64,000 nt of DNA from Panulirus ornatus (Eukaryota > Arthropoda > Malacostraca > Decapoda > Palinuridae). The DNA lies in NCBI RefSeq assembly GCF_036320965.1, contig NC_092234.1, forward strand, positions 46,759,012-46,823,011, in the 5' to 3' direction. A program made the position numbers and the translations under genes. This document shows positions 1 to 11,955 of this stretch, piece after piece. Position 1 is the first letter of the stretch; every line of letters begins with the position of its first letter. Under the pieces are notes generated by a model, which searched no databases, was not told the DNA's origin, and saw only the letters and a program-made list of their open reading frames with translations.

Positions 1-16
1 TCTATATTTAACATAC

Positions 17-17
<1 letters not shown>

Positions 18-87
<70 letters not shown>
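18..87 (+). repeat. (TA)n array
   Basis: 35 perfect TA units; flanks are unique AT-rich sequence with no element recognised. Confidence 0.97.
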
Positions 88-91
<4 letters not shown>

Positions 92-3000
92 TCTATGAAT
101 CATTTATGGCAATCAATAGCAACTAAATAATACGTGCAACTGATGTGTTTGGTACTATTTTCGTACCAAACTTTGAACTCACACTAAGTTCCTTCTGACA
201 TTCGTGAGCATTCGAGGGGTCAAAAGAAGATGGAGTTGAAAGGGGGACATACATCTTTGACAGTCTTTTTTTTTTTTTAAAGTTCATCAGTTATTCTCCC
301 AAGCCACATGATGACAAGACTGTGTGGGACACCCAAAAAGTCTTGTTCACTGTTGCTTGTGGAGAGAAGTGAGGGGGCATTTTGGTTTTCGTCCTCATTT
401 TAATTTGCATGTCCCTGAAAATTCACACAGGTACAATAGAGCGGTGGTGTAATAGCACATGTGACCTTATATGCCCTCGCCTTTAGTGGCCATATACAGG
501 AACCCAAGAGATAAAGCAATACAATGAAGATTGGTCAACCAGTTGCGCTGGTCACTTCTAGCTTGATGCAGGATCAAGGGTAACATCTGGCACTGTGCAA
601 CTCTTTACTCTATAAATCGAGAGCAAGGGCAGATGTGTGGGGAGTGAACCAAAATGATCCAATCATATTATCATCATTTTGTCTTTTATCTACGCCAAAT
701 GAACAACACTGCTTCCTGCTCCGTCATGCAAGCCTAGCCATCATCATTCTCCACCACCAACTTTTATACTCTCATAATATCAGCGGTAGACACCTAGTGT
801 AAAATCTACTTGAACAGATGTCTCACTAAAAGCATTTAATGAGAGTAAAGCCAAAGAAGCGGTGCTTCGTAATAATGGTCTTAACTGGTCTGATGAGGAA
901 GGGAGTCGTGGTAAGTGGGACAACTGGCCGCGACCCTCTTCTCATCTGTGTCGAGGTCGTTATTAGCCTAGCTCGGTCGGCCTCCTGCCTGCTACACCCG
1001 CCTCCTCCTCCTCCTCCTTCTTCTTCCAGCTCCCCCCTGACCGCACCACAAAACGGCGAACCTCGGCTAATCCTTGTCTTGAATATGAGGTAAACTTAAT
1101 GGATGAGATGCGTGCCTAGATGGGGCAGTACCACGCAGCCAGGGAGACCCTAATTTAACGTGATCAAAGAAACCTACTGTTACCGGGCTCGGAGACACCG
1201 CTACCATCTCTTGCTGGGCGTTGATAATAATGCGCCGTCAGACGTTGCTTAACCTGCTTTTGTCATTCAGTCTCTTGAAGTATTCATTTGACTTTAAAGT
1301 TAATTCAAACCATTTAGGAAGAACGGTATACAAGTCTTGCAACTTGGTTCGCAAGCAACACATTCTGCCTTGGGGCTAATTCAATAAAAGATCCTTCAGC
1401 TAATGTATTAGCAGAAGAAAACTTAAATTTGCTACATCTGCAATAAGTTTTCTTCGTCAGGTCATCCTCTGACAGTCTGAAATAACTTGTATCTGGCACA
1501 ACGTATACTTCTTTTTTTTTTAATCATCTTTACTTGTTCCGTTTCTGCCACTTTTACCAACAAAAAAGGTTAGTCTCGTACATTCTGGTCCACATACTGC
1601 AGTACCACACTGCCGCAGTTACTGCATGCTAATACTGGCCTCACAGTTACCACACCTGCGCTCGCTGCCAAATATAACCTAAGTGTTACCTCTCTTCCGC
1701 TTCCTATCCTGTCTTTACCATTTAATTTTTCTATTTTCTATCTACAGATAACCTCGTTACGGACTACCAGGGCTCCTGTCATCCGTAATTCCTATGTGCA
1801 CCTTTCAATTCAATGCTTGTGTCAGTAACGCACAAGCATTAATTGGCCCAGGATCATCAAACACCTCCTATCACTCAATACTGTCTCGGAGTGACACACA
1901 CACACACACACACTCCACCCGTTCCATATTTAACTGACGAGTTACCACATACCTCCAGTCACTCCTTCAATACTAACGTGTTACCGCATCCACTCACTCC
2001 ATATTGAAGCGTTTCAAGGTTAACACCACGCACCGTTCACTTACTCACTCCACCATACCAACACTTGTCTTAGATTTAGTACCACACACCTTCACTCACC
2101 TCACATCATACTGACGACATATAGTTACTACACATCCACTCCTCCTGATAACCTGCTGATAACCAGGAGGAAAAAATGAAATACGAGAAATCCCCCAGTG
2201 CACTTACGTGAACTATACATCACCAAGAGAAGGCTAACAGTAAAGCAGAAAATTAGGTTGCTTTTCGTAGACATTTGTGGGTTTTTTTTTCACGACTGGC
2301 ATTGCGCCTGTTATGAAATTCTATTCTACAGTCAAGACATGAAACCGTTAATTTGCCTACGACAAAGCTAACCCAGTTTATCTAAACCTTCAGAAATATT
2401 CATGTTACAATGACTAATGTATTTAATAAAGGAAGAGTCAATGATATTCAATCAAGGAACTACAGGTTATACCTGAATTGGTCCAGTCAATATGGTGGTC
2501 ATAATTTCTAACGTGAATATACAAGACATTTGTTATCTGTGCTGTTTTATACAATATTTATGTTCTTTAACGGAGAGGTACTTATGAGTCTGCCTAATAT
2601 AAAAGATATTGCAGCTTTTACAAGTTATTCTGACAGTTTTTGATTAAAGTATTCTTAATATTATTGTAACTTTGAAGGCTAAATTCATATTAAAGGCTCT
2701 AAGCAGGTTGGGAACTAAGGAAAAATGATCAGTAAATTGGAAAATTAAAAGATTCTTGCTATCAAGATGTTTGGAGTTAACTCTGCATAATTTTTTTTTT
2801 CCCAAATTAAGGGATTTATCAATGAAAGATCTAGGATACTTTAGCGTGGATCCAGTAGATTATATCTTCTCAAACTCTTCATCAATAAATTCCGGACTGC
2901 ATATAATACGTAATATCCCCAAGGAACATCGACTGAAATGACTGTTAAATCCTATTATGTCATGCTAAGAAATAATGAATATAAGAACAAACACTGGTGA

Positions 3001-4974
3001 TGGGTTTTCTGTAAATGCTAAACTTGAACATGTTTCCAACCCATGGATCAAACAGTCTAAAAATGGTAACATATACTTATTTTCTACTTCCACAGTAACT
3101 CTTAAACAAGGTACTAAATTGCTAAGTAAGAGTAGACACGTTTGTAGATTTAAAATTTGTTGGCCAAACACAAGATCATCATCTACATGTCATTTGATTG
3201 CTTTAGAGGGTGAAATATCCCTTAGTAATATTGTTTAAAAAAAACTCCATGTATAAATTACTTAACCAAAAAAACTCCATGTATAAATCACAACCATAAA
3301 AACCTCATGTATAAATCAATAAAAAAATTCATATATAGAGTACTTGACCAAAAAAAAAAAACATGTATGAATCCCTTAACAAAAAAAACTAAATTACTTA
3401 GCCAAAAAAAAAAAATCCATGTATAAATTACTTAACACTGGTGAAAGCGAATTACCCATCGCTATACCAAACTTGTGTAACTATCTATTTGCACTGTAAA
3501 AGGAAGGGAAGTTATACACTCGCTGCGCCCCATCTCTTGAAAATCGTCTACGATCATACATACATCTGTATGCTCGCTCTTCGCATTTATCACATCCTCG
3601 TCAGCTTCTTCCATTCATCCACCACTTATACAACAAAGGGACTTCTTTCATTTCTTTTTTTCCCTCTGCTTTACGCTTTCTAGTTGTCCTGATACTTACA
3701 CAGGTCTTTAGAAGGGTTGATGCCTAATTGTCCACCGAGCTAGGTAGGTAAATAGGTTGCTGCCGCAAATAAAAAAAAAAACTTTTAACTTCATCATGGC
3801 TGTGTCACCTCTACCGCCAACGAAGCGTTGAACTGTTGGTAGTTAAAGCGATGGTAGTTAAACTGATGGTGGTTAACACGCCAGATGTAAGAAGAGTTAC
3901 GCCATATTTTTCAAATTCAAACGGACTTTAAATGCATTGTTACAATGAATGATTCCACCAACCGAAATGAAAGAAGTTAGATATAAATTTCTGTAAATAA
4001 CGTAAGTGTAGCAAAGACAGAGGGAAAATATACAATAAAGATGACGTTAAAATGGAAAACGAATGTTGATGGAAACGTAGACCACGAAAAAATAAATACA
4101 TACATATGTGGTGTATGTAAGAAATTGATTCTGTGTAGACCAGTAATTCAACCTGAACGAGGCAATTACTTCCCATGTTAGGACAGTTAGGAACCACCCT
4201 GATAGTTTGGCACATACAAAGTAATCTGTCAGCAATACTGGAAATCAAATATACTTAATGAATGTTCCATTAATCAATACAAAGGCTCATGTAACCATGT
4301 ATTTCATAAACATTTTAAGTACTGAATTTATGATTATGAAACATTCAAATGCTGTTAGATATAGGCCCTTACGTTTTCCACGCTTAGCGTAAATTCTAAG
4401 AAAAAAAAGATAAGCTGGAATTAAGCTTTTAATATTAAAACTGCAGCAAATAGAATTTTCATGCATAGATTACAATGGATAGTCCAACTACTTAACACAA
4501 TCTCAGATTAACCGGAGTCACGCGTATTATATAAGCATTTGTTCCCGAATCATATGACACGTTAATTATCTTACGATTATCAACATAAATAATTATTGGT
4601 GACTTCATAGCAGCTTCATTAAACAAATATACTTCAAATTAACCCTGGCTAGAACGCGTCTGATGAATGTATACTAATAAACCCTCACAAAGACAGATCT
4701 TCATTGGTACAGGTTTGAACAGCGATAAAAGCTTATAAACAACCTATTACTACAATTACTACAATTACCACTACTATTGCTAGATGCATTACGCCCTCTC
4801 ATGCTAACAGATATTTGATATATCGTTTCCAAGTAGTGACTCTACATGCCGTTTTCTTCTCATTTGATTCATCCATTAATGCAATCAAATTTATCTAAGA
4901 AATGAATAATGGATTTCACTTGGAAGTCTGGCACATACAATGAAGTGTCGATAAATAAATAAATAATAAATAAA

Positions 4975-4977
<3 letters not shown>
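88..4977. other. No gene recognised; AT-rich unique sequence
   Basis: Contains a (CA)n at about 1892-1911, a proline-coding CTCCTC run near 1000 and the A-rich repeat at 3236-3435. Short open frames lack domain signals or good codon context. Confidence 0.6.
3236..3435 (+). repeat. Degenerate A-rich tandem repeat, ~33-bp unit
   Basis: Six or so units of A-run plus CTCCATGTATAAAT and TACTTAACC, with large variation in A-run length. Confidence 0.8.

Positions 4978-5049
<72 letters not shown>
4978..5049 (+). repeat. (TA)n array
   Basis: 36 TA units next to an AAATAAATAAA-type stretch. Confidence 0.97.
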
Positions 5050-5051
<2 letters not shown>

Positions 5052-7585
5052 AAGACGTAAATCTTCTCCAGTGAGTGTTAGGCGCATCTTAATAAAGTGG
5101 AAGTGTTTGAAGGTAAACCAGACAGGCCATAAAAAGTTGATGTTGCCAGAACCAACTTGTCATGAGCAACGTGTCGCTTACCTTCTGCATCCAGTGTTTG
5201 GTCTTTCCTGATGATTTCTTGCTTCTTTAAGTATCTAATGCCATCCTACGGGATATCATCCCTAATCTCGTAGTGTCAGGATGACTGAAGAGAAATCTGC
5301 ATATTTTTGCACGGGGTCTGGAAATTGAAAATATACCGAGTTTCAGAAAAGAACCAAGATTCACATTATATTGGGAAGCCTCGCTAAATAGTTTTGTGAA
5401 CACTGCGATTATAATCGTCAAAGAGACAAATTGGTCAGTACAGTTACCTGTCAAGCCCTTAAGAATGACGCAGCGATACGTATATATATATGCGTATATT
5501 TTTTTAGTTTCCTGTTCTTCACTGGCACACCAACACAGCAGTTTGATTTGTTTGTTACCCTGGTGCTGCCATCTATTGAGAGTTTTACGAATTAATGGTA
5601 TATAAGATCCTCCCAGCCCTTGACCTGTTTTCTTTTTCTTTTTTTTTAATATGTCTCGTAACATGAGTATTGTCGGAAATGTTCATAAGTTTTTACATTC
5701 CAATCATGGCATTTGACTTATTAATTTTTTCCCCCCAGAGTAATTATAGGTTAAACACACGAGACTGCCATAAACACATATAGGTTTCAAAAATAAGTTT
5801 ATAAATTTATGGTATACTCTAAAATTATTAACAATCACTACATCTGTGTCGGGTAACTAATATATCTTAATAACTAAGAGAACCACTGAGTGTTCATGCC
5901 GTTTTTGGGACCGATATTACGAAAGTTGCAAAACCTGATTATCTTGCCAGAAACCCAATTTACCTAGGATTATCAATTACGCAAGACGAACTCAACTCTA
6001 TATTTGCCATCAAAACAATAAGCTATCACTAACATAAAATGGCTCGTTAGAGATTGAAATAACATTTAGGTTAAGGAGGGTTGCCAGTTGCAAAATGTGT
6101 AGTTGACTATCAACAGAGGAGAGAAAATGGTTATTTTTCCTTTCAAAACATTACAAATCAGACGATCAGAGTGGATCTTTTTTTTTATATATGTTTGTTT
6201 TTGTATGTCTTGTGTCTATTTCCATCTTGAATCGGTTCATCCTGGCAAAGTGGCTGACTGATTCGTAAATTTAAGCTCATATCAAAAGCGATAGAGCAAA
6301 AATGTCTTAATAATTTCAGAGCTCCTTAGTTTATTCATACAATTGGGTAAAATTGATTTGTCTGATGAGATCTGTGTATCCAATGACAATACCAAACGCT
6401 TTCGCAGGTGAGAAAAAAAAAGCTTGAATTTAATGACTGGTTAAATTTATATGTGAGAAGGGTTAAGGCATGAAAAACTCGTGAGGTAATTTCTTATGAA
6501 ACAAAGTTTAATGTATGAAAAAGAAAACTGACATATTCTACAGAGAAGACGAATATTTTTTTAATTGGTAACATAACCTATGTTGAAAATAGGCTACTTT
6601 TAATGAAACAAATTGATCATTTTTCTCCAAACTAACACCAGCCGCTCTCCCCAACTCCTAAACAATACTTTCCACTTGATTGGCCCAGTAGCTAGTCTCT
6701 TTGTTAAAGGTGGAGGTAAGCTAACTGTCAGCCGATGCACTGATAAAAACTGGAAATTCTGAGAGCTTTGTGAGCAAGGAAATGGTATGAACGCCTACGT
6801 GTGCATAAGCGAAACTGGCCGGGCGAAGCTTCCATGGCCGCCCGCGCGCGCTCGCTCAGATGGTTCTTACGGAGCTCATGTTTCTGTGATGTTTTGAGTT
6901 TTGGGGGCTATTGGCTCTCCGAGGCTCATGAGCTCATGTTATATCCTAGGTCACGACTCACTGCAGCAACAGGCAACTGAGTTGACGTACCTTTTTGGGA
7001 CGGAACGAAACCGTCCATCAGAATTTGGGTGACTTTAATTAATGTAAGTGTTGTGATGGTCATTCCACCACCTTCGTTTCTTGCCACTGCGATTCATCGT
7101 TGCTTCCCAGTGGTTGCAGGGTCCTGGTGGAGGGCGAACGTGGTGAAATTCAGTGGGAATCTCATGTGATTCAATGTGCCACTGAGAAAAATTCATAGAA
7201 TTTATGTAACATTCGCTGCCTAGATAAAACAGGCTCGTTCCTATCTACCAACTATCTTACATCTTTATAATTTCGGCAGCTAATATCAGGCTCAAAAATA
7301 TAATGTATTTGATGTATCTCAGTGTGAAACATTTTCTTAACTAAGCATAGACAGTGTCTATAATGTAGTTTATAGGTTGAGGATCAAACGTGTGGTTCAG
7401 TTCGTTAACATTTGACAGTGTTTGATGCATCCTTAAATCACTTTACCAACACACACACACACACATACACACACACACACACACACGCCATGTGTCAACA
7501 AGGACGTGTCAGTCGGCCCACGCGGAGCCCAGGTGTTCATCCTCTGCTCGGGGCTGGCCAATAACTAGGTATTTAGCAGAGGCTG

Positions 7586-7623
<38 letters not shown>

Positions 7624-7840
7624 ATAGGAGTAGACATGGCGAGGGTACATCGTTGGATGTACAGTCTCGTCAAAGAACTTTTCAAAGTTTATATCTTCCT
7701 GCTGCTAAATGCAGCGCGTCCTTGGGCCAAATGGGCCTTTAGAAACAGGCCCTGAGTAACACCAGGACTGTTTTATAGGAGTCAGTCCTTCGGTAACTGT
7801 AGATATAGATACAAAGACAGATAGATAAGTAGTTAGACTG
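5050..7840. other. No gene recognised
   Basis: AT-rich apart from a GC-rich patch at 6815-6860 (GGCCGCCCGCGCGCGCTCGC). (CA)n at about 7447-7486 and (TG)n at 7587-7621. Confidence 0.55.
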
Positions 7841-8050
7841 ATGTCCCTGGGGATAGGAGAGGAACGAGACAGCCACATATCCCTAGTGTGTCGTAGAGGG
7901 CGACAAATAAGGGGCGGGAGGAAAGGCTGGAAATCTCCTGTAATGCTTTCCTTGAGAAACAAAAATGGAGCCAAGCAAGGATAGTTTCCCTTTAAGGTTC
8001 ATTCATCTGTTCCCAACACTACGTCGCGTAGCTCACGCGTGAAAATGCTC
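7841..8050 (+). mobile_element. SINE-like element, divergent copy
   Basis: Starts TCCCTGGGGATAGGAGAG, has the GTGTCGTAGAGGGCGAC core, and ends with a diverged form of the tail hairpin (ACTACGTCGCGTAGCTCACG). Length about 210 bp with many substitutions, so an older copy or a subfamily. It lies just 5' of LINE copy A. Confidence 0.7.
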
Positions 8051-8059
8051 ATTAGAAAG

Positions 8060-8076
8060 TATATATATATATATAT
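8060..8076 (+). repeat. Short (TA)n at the 5' break of LINE copy A
   Basis: Eight units, between the divergent SINE and the LINE fragment. Confidence 0.92.
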
Positions 8077-8862
8077 GGAGAAAAACTGGAGGAAGTGAAG
8101 TGTTTTAGATATCTGGGAGTGGATCTGTCAGCGGATGGAACCATGGAAGCGGAAGTGGATCATAGGGTGGGGGAGGGGGCGAAAATTTTGGGAGCCTTGA
8201 AAAATGTGTGGAAGTCGAGAACATTATCTCGGAAAGCAAAAATGGGTATGTTTGAGGGAATAGTGGTTCCAACAATGTTGTATGGTTGCGAGGCGTGGGC
8301 TATGGATAGAGATGTGCGCAGGAGGATGGATGTGCTGGAAATGAGATGTTTGAGGACAATGTGTGGTGTGAGGTGGTTTGATCGAGTAAGTAACGTAAGG
8401 GTAAGAGAGATGTGTGGAAATAAAAAGAGCGTGGTTGAGAGAGCAGAAGAGGGTGTTTTGAAATGGTTTGGGCACATGGAGAGAATGAGTGAGGAGAGAT
8501 TGACCAAGAGGATATATGTGTCGGAGGTGGAGGGAACGAGGAGAAGAGGGAGACCAAATTGGAGGTGGAAAGATGGAGTGAAAAAGATTTTGTGTGACCG
8601 GGGCCTGAACATGCAGGAGGGTGAAAGGAGGGCAAGGAATAGAGTGAATTGGAGTGATGTGGTATACAGGGGTTGACGTGCTGTCAGTGGATTGAATCAA
8701 GGCATGTGAAGCGTCTGGGGTAAACCATGGAAAGCTGTGTAGGTATGTATATTTGCGTGTGTGGACGTGTGTATGTACATGTGTATGGGGGGGGGGGGGT
8801 TGGGCCATTTCTTTCGTCTGTTTCCTTGCGCTACCTCGCAAACGCGGGAGACAGCGACAAAG

Positions 8863-8894
<32 letters not shown>
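8077..8894 (+). mobile_element. RTE-like LINE 3' fragment (copy A)
   Basis: Starts directly at a short (TA)n tract, inside the RT C-terminus ([20 protein letters not shown]). The frame is open to a stop near 8676 (193 codons from the first Met at 8095). The 3' UTR is the short type and ends GACAGCGACAAAGTAT plus a ~29-nt poly(A) tail (8866-8894), then (TA)n. High similarity to copies D and L indicates a young insertion. Confidence 0.92.

Positions 8895-8937
<43 letters not shown>
8894..8937 (+). repeat. (TA)n between LINE poly(A) and SINE head
   Basis: 22 units, with no unique base between the LINE tail, the array and the SINE start. Confidence 0.97.
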
Positions 8938-8941
<4 letters not shown>

Positions 8942-9126
8942 GGGGATAGGGGAGAAAGAATACTTCCCACGTATTCCCTGCGTGTCGTAGAAGGCGACTA
9001 AAAGGGGAGGGAGCGGGTGGCTGGAAATCCTCCCCTCTCGTTTTTTTTTAATTTTCCAAAAGAAGGAACAGAGAAGGGGGCCAGGTGAGGATTTTCCCTC
9101 TAAGGCCCAGTCCTCTGTTCTTAATG

Positions 9127-9128
<2 letters not shown>
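8938..9128 (+). mobile_element. SINE-like element, 3'-truncated, between (TA)n arrays
   Basis: Starts CCCTGGGGATAGGGGAGAAA immediately after one (TA)n tract and ends in GTTCTTAATGCT, where another (TA)n begins, so the tail hairpin is missing. The head shares its core (GTCGTAGAAGGCGACTAAAA) with the LINE 5' UTR at 19690-19875 and 41246-41100. Confidence 0.85.

Positions 9129-9175
<47 letters not shown>
9128..9175 (+). repeat. (TA)n replacing the SINE tail
   Basis: 24 units beginning inside the SINE at AATGCT. Confidence 0.97.
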
Positions 9176-9176
<1 letters not shown>

Positions 9177-9794
9177 CTTTGCAAAAAGTAACCATCATGA
9201 GCACAAGTCGTACAGAAAAGTGATCAATAAAGAATTTATTTCTTTAAATACATATGAAACCTTTGAGATAACTTCAATATTTTCACTTGAAATTATGACA
9301 GGAATGATATTGTAATTTAGGAAAATTCATATAAGTTATGAATACATAAAGTTGGTATACAAAGATATACCTCTATCGATTTTTCAGATATTACGTTTGT
9401 GTAGTCTAGCTTAACTTTCACAAGAATTAGATGTTTTCAATTAATTTCGGCATTCTGTATCCATGATAAATGTCTTTAGTGTATGTCGAATGCTATTATT
9501 TTTTTTTCCGAACTACGAATAAAAAATTGTCTGCAACAAATGAATGTGGCCAACAAAATAGATCAGCAAAAATCTCAAAGAATGGAGTAAAGAACACGGC
9601 CAAGCTGGTCTATCTCTGTGAGTAAATAAAAGCCACATGGACTAAATAGCGTCTTATAAATAAGAGAGTTGCCCATCACAATATTAAGAGAAAAAGGAAC
9701 GTTTATACTTAAAAGAAAACCAGACAGGATGGTAAGCTAATCTATATTATCTTGTCTTATTTCCATTTCCCCTCACTTACTTTACAACTCTCCA

Positions 9795-9975
9795 AGGACC
9801 TTCTTCAAAGAAAGATTCTTAGTATTACCGAGGACGTCTCTCTAGGCATCTGCAGCCTTGGGCTGCACTACTTCCAGGAGAACGGTAATGTGGACTCCTT
9901 TGGAGTGAAAAGGTCTTGCAAGAGATTATATTCCCTGCGAACTTTAGAGCTTGCGGTGTAACCTCATGAAGGAGT
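9795..9975 (+). repeat. Unclassified ~190-bp interspersed repeat, copy 1
   Basis: Contains two small palindromes: GCAGCC-TTG-GGCTGC (9851-9865) and ACTCC-TTT-GGAGT (9894-9906), separated by CACTACTTCC. Related copies lie at 11755, 24740, 46479 and partly 41330. No coding sequence, and no terminal repeats that I could find. Ends at an irregular (TA)n array. Confidence 0.6.
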
Positions 9976-9980
9976 CTGGT

Positions 9981-10013
9981 AATATATATATATTTATATA
10001 TATAATATATATA

Positions 10014-10058
<45 letters not shown>
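9981..10058 (+). repeat. Imperfect (TA)n before the SINE head
   Basis: TA units with three interruptions; unclassified repeat copy 1 on the left, SINE head on the right. Confidence 0.95.
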
Positions 10059-10110
10059 CCCTGGGGATAGGGGAGAAAGAATACTTCCCACGTATTCCCT
10101 GCGTGTCGTA
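10059..10110 (+). mobile_element. SINE head, interrupted by LINE copy B
   Basis: The first 52 bp of the SINE, from CCCTGGGGATAGGGGAG to GCGTGTCGTA, where antisense LINE begins. The missing remainder, beginning with the adjoining AGGCGACTAAAAGG, is found inverted at 10772-10921. Confidence 0.85.
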
Positions 10111-10771
10111 TTTTGATTTGTCGCTGTCTCCCGCGTTAGCGAGGTAGCGCAAAGAAACAGACGAAAGAATGGCCCAACCCACCCACATACACATGTATAT
10201 ACATACACGTCCACACACGCAAATATACGTGCCTATACATCTCAACGTATACATATACACACACAGACATACATATAAACACATGTACATAATTCACACT
10301 GTCTGCCTTTATTCATTCCCATCGCCACCTCGCCACACATGAAATAACAATCCCCTACCCCCTCATGTGTGCGAGGTAGCGCTAGGAAAAGACAAAAAGG
10401 CCACATTTGTTCACACTCAGTCTCTAGCTGCCATGTAATAACGCACCGAAACCACAGCTCCCTTTCCACATCCAGGCCCCACACAACTTTCCATGGTTTA
10501 CCCCAGACGCTTCACATGCCCTGGTTCAATCCATTGACAGCACGTCCACCCCGGTATACCACATCGTTCCAATTCACTCTACTCCTTGCACGCCTTTCAC
10601 CCTCCTGCATGTTCAGGCCCCGATCACTCAAAATCTTTTTCACTCCATCTTTCCACCTCCAATTTGGTCTCCCACTTCTCCTCTTTCCCTCCACCTCTGA
10701 CATATATATCCTCTTGGTCGATCTTTCCTCACTCATTCTCTCCATGTGACCAAACCATTTCAAAACACCCT
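10111..10771 (-). mobile_element. RTE-like LINE 3' part inserted in a SINE (copy B, part 1)
   Basis: Antisense long-type 3' UTR and the last ~80 codons ([17 protein letters not shown]). The antisense tail starts directly after a SINE head that stops in mid-element at GTCGTA. Copy B continues in the opposite orientation at 10923-11267, and the two pieces meet at the same LINE position. Confidence 0.85.
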
Positions 10772-10921
10772 GGAGTTACTGGAGTAGATTTAAGAGCAGA
10801 GGACAAAGCCTTAAGGCAAAATCCTCCCTTGGGCCCCCTTCTCTGTTCCTTCTCTTGGAAATGTAAAATCAGGAGGGGAGGATTTCCCGCCCCAACTCCC
10901 TCCCCTTTTAGTCGCCTTTTC
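10772..10921 (-). mobile_element. SINE body, inverted counterpart of the 10059 head
   Basis: Antisense SINE beginning AAAAGGCGACTAAAAGGGG at its right end and running to the GTCCTCTGCTCTTAA region. It starts exactly where the 10059-10110 head stops. The tail hairpin is lost. It is flanked by the two oppositely oriented parts of LINE copy B. Confidence 0.82.
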
Positions 10922-10922
10922 T

Positions 10923-11267
10923 GATATCTGGAAGTGGATTTAGCAGCGGATGGAACAATGGAAGCGGAAGTGAGTCACAGGGTGGGGAAGAGGGCAAAGG
11001 ATCTAGGAGCGATGAGAATGTGTAGAAGGCAAGAATGTTATCTCTGGGTATGTTTGAAGGAATAGTTGTTCCAAAATGTTATATGGTGGTGAGGCATGGG
11101 CTATAGATAGCGTTGTGCGGAGGAGGGTGGATGTGTTTGAAATGAGATGTTTGAGGACAATGTGTGGTGTGAGGTGGTTTGATTGAGTAAGTAATGAAAA
11201 GGTAAGAGATATGTGTGGTAATAAAAAGAGTGTGGTTGAGAGAGCAGAAGAGGGTATGTTGAAATGG
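10923..11267 (+). mobile_element. RTE-like LINE internal part, inverted (copy B, part 2)
   Basis: Runs from the YLGVDL-equivalent region to the VLKW-equivalent region, with several indels and stops. It carries the segment immediately upstream of part 1 but in the opposite orientation. A ~17-nt stretch (AGGGTNTNTTGAAATGG) is present at the ends of both parts, consistent with a staggered inversion break. Confidence 0.8.
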
Positions 11268-11754
11268 CAGGTGAGGTGTATTTCAGGGTGGAGTGGGTGA
11301 CATGTTTATAGACGACACTAAAGGATTATTTTCCGGTCTAAAACTGGCATCGGTAAGTATTTTGAGAGTATGTAGTTTGTTAGACCCAAATCTCAAGATA
11401 CATGGACTCACTGTATTTGATATCGCAGGTACACAGTTGGCCAAGCAACACCAAACCTCACTGTACATGGATCTCTTTTTATGGATACGCAGTTCAGTCT
11501 GGATACTATGTCATGGAAAAATAATGAGTTTTCAAAATTGTTTTTCTCATTTCTTCATCAAATTCAGTGATTTTCATAATATCATCATTTTGCCTGTATA
11601 AAGTGCTTCTACTTCTTTGGTCAAAATGAACTGGAATTTTTTTATGGTCATTTACAATTACTTAAGCACTAACCATTGGTATATAATTTTTTGTTTTCTC
11701 AGCTGTTTATTTGTTAAATGCAGACTTTTTTTTAATTATATCACCTCATGGCCC

Positions 11755-11955
11755 CTTTCACTGAAGGGCCTTCTGCCACTTCAAGGTTGTGCTACTTCCA
11801 GTAGCAGGGAAATTATGAACTCCTTTGCACAGAGAAGCTCCACAACAAGACTGTACTCTCTTTCGTCAACAGACAATGATATAGTATGGCTTGCCAAAGG
11901 TGACTTTCCACTCGTAGCACAAATACAAGCAAGCAAAGTCCAGTTTCGACATTGA
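11755..11955 (+). repeat. Unclassified ~190-bp repeat, copy 2
   Basis: Shares GTGCTACTTCC, GGGAAATTATGAACTCC, AACAAGACTGTACTCTC and AAAGGTGACTTTCCACTCGT with the other members. It shows a long open frame (112 codons from 11617), but the frame is not conserved between copies, so it is not read as coding. Confidence 0.55.

Noticed and set aside
839..1093. 84-codon frame with a proline run
   Set aside because: Low-complexity CTC/CCT sequence without domain or splice support.
4869..5087. Long open frames of repeated Ile-Tyr
   Set aside because: They are translations of (TA)n microsatellites; the same applies at 8831, 15266, 17241, 29423, 42454, 59026 and 62451.
8938..9128. tRNA-derived SINE head
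   Set aside because: I could not find A- and B-box promoter motifs or a tRNA fold; the head matches the LINE 5' UTR instead.
10059..11267. Twin-priming 5' inversion of LINE copy B
   Set aside because: Twin priming would leave the SINE body in its original orientation beyond the LINE; here the SINE body is inverted with the LINE piece, so a later inversion fits better.
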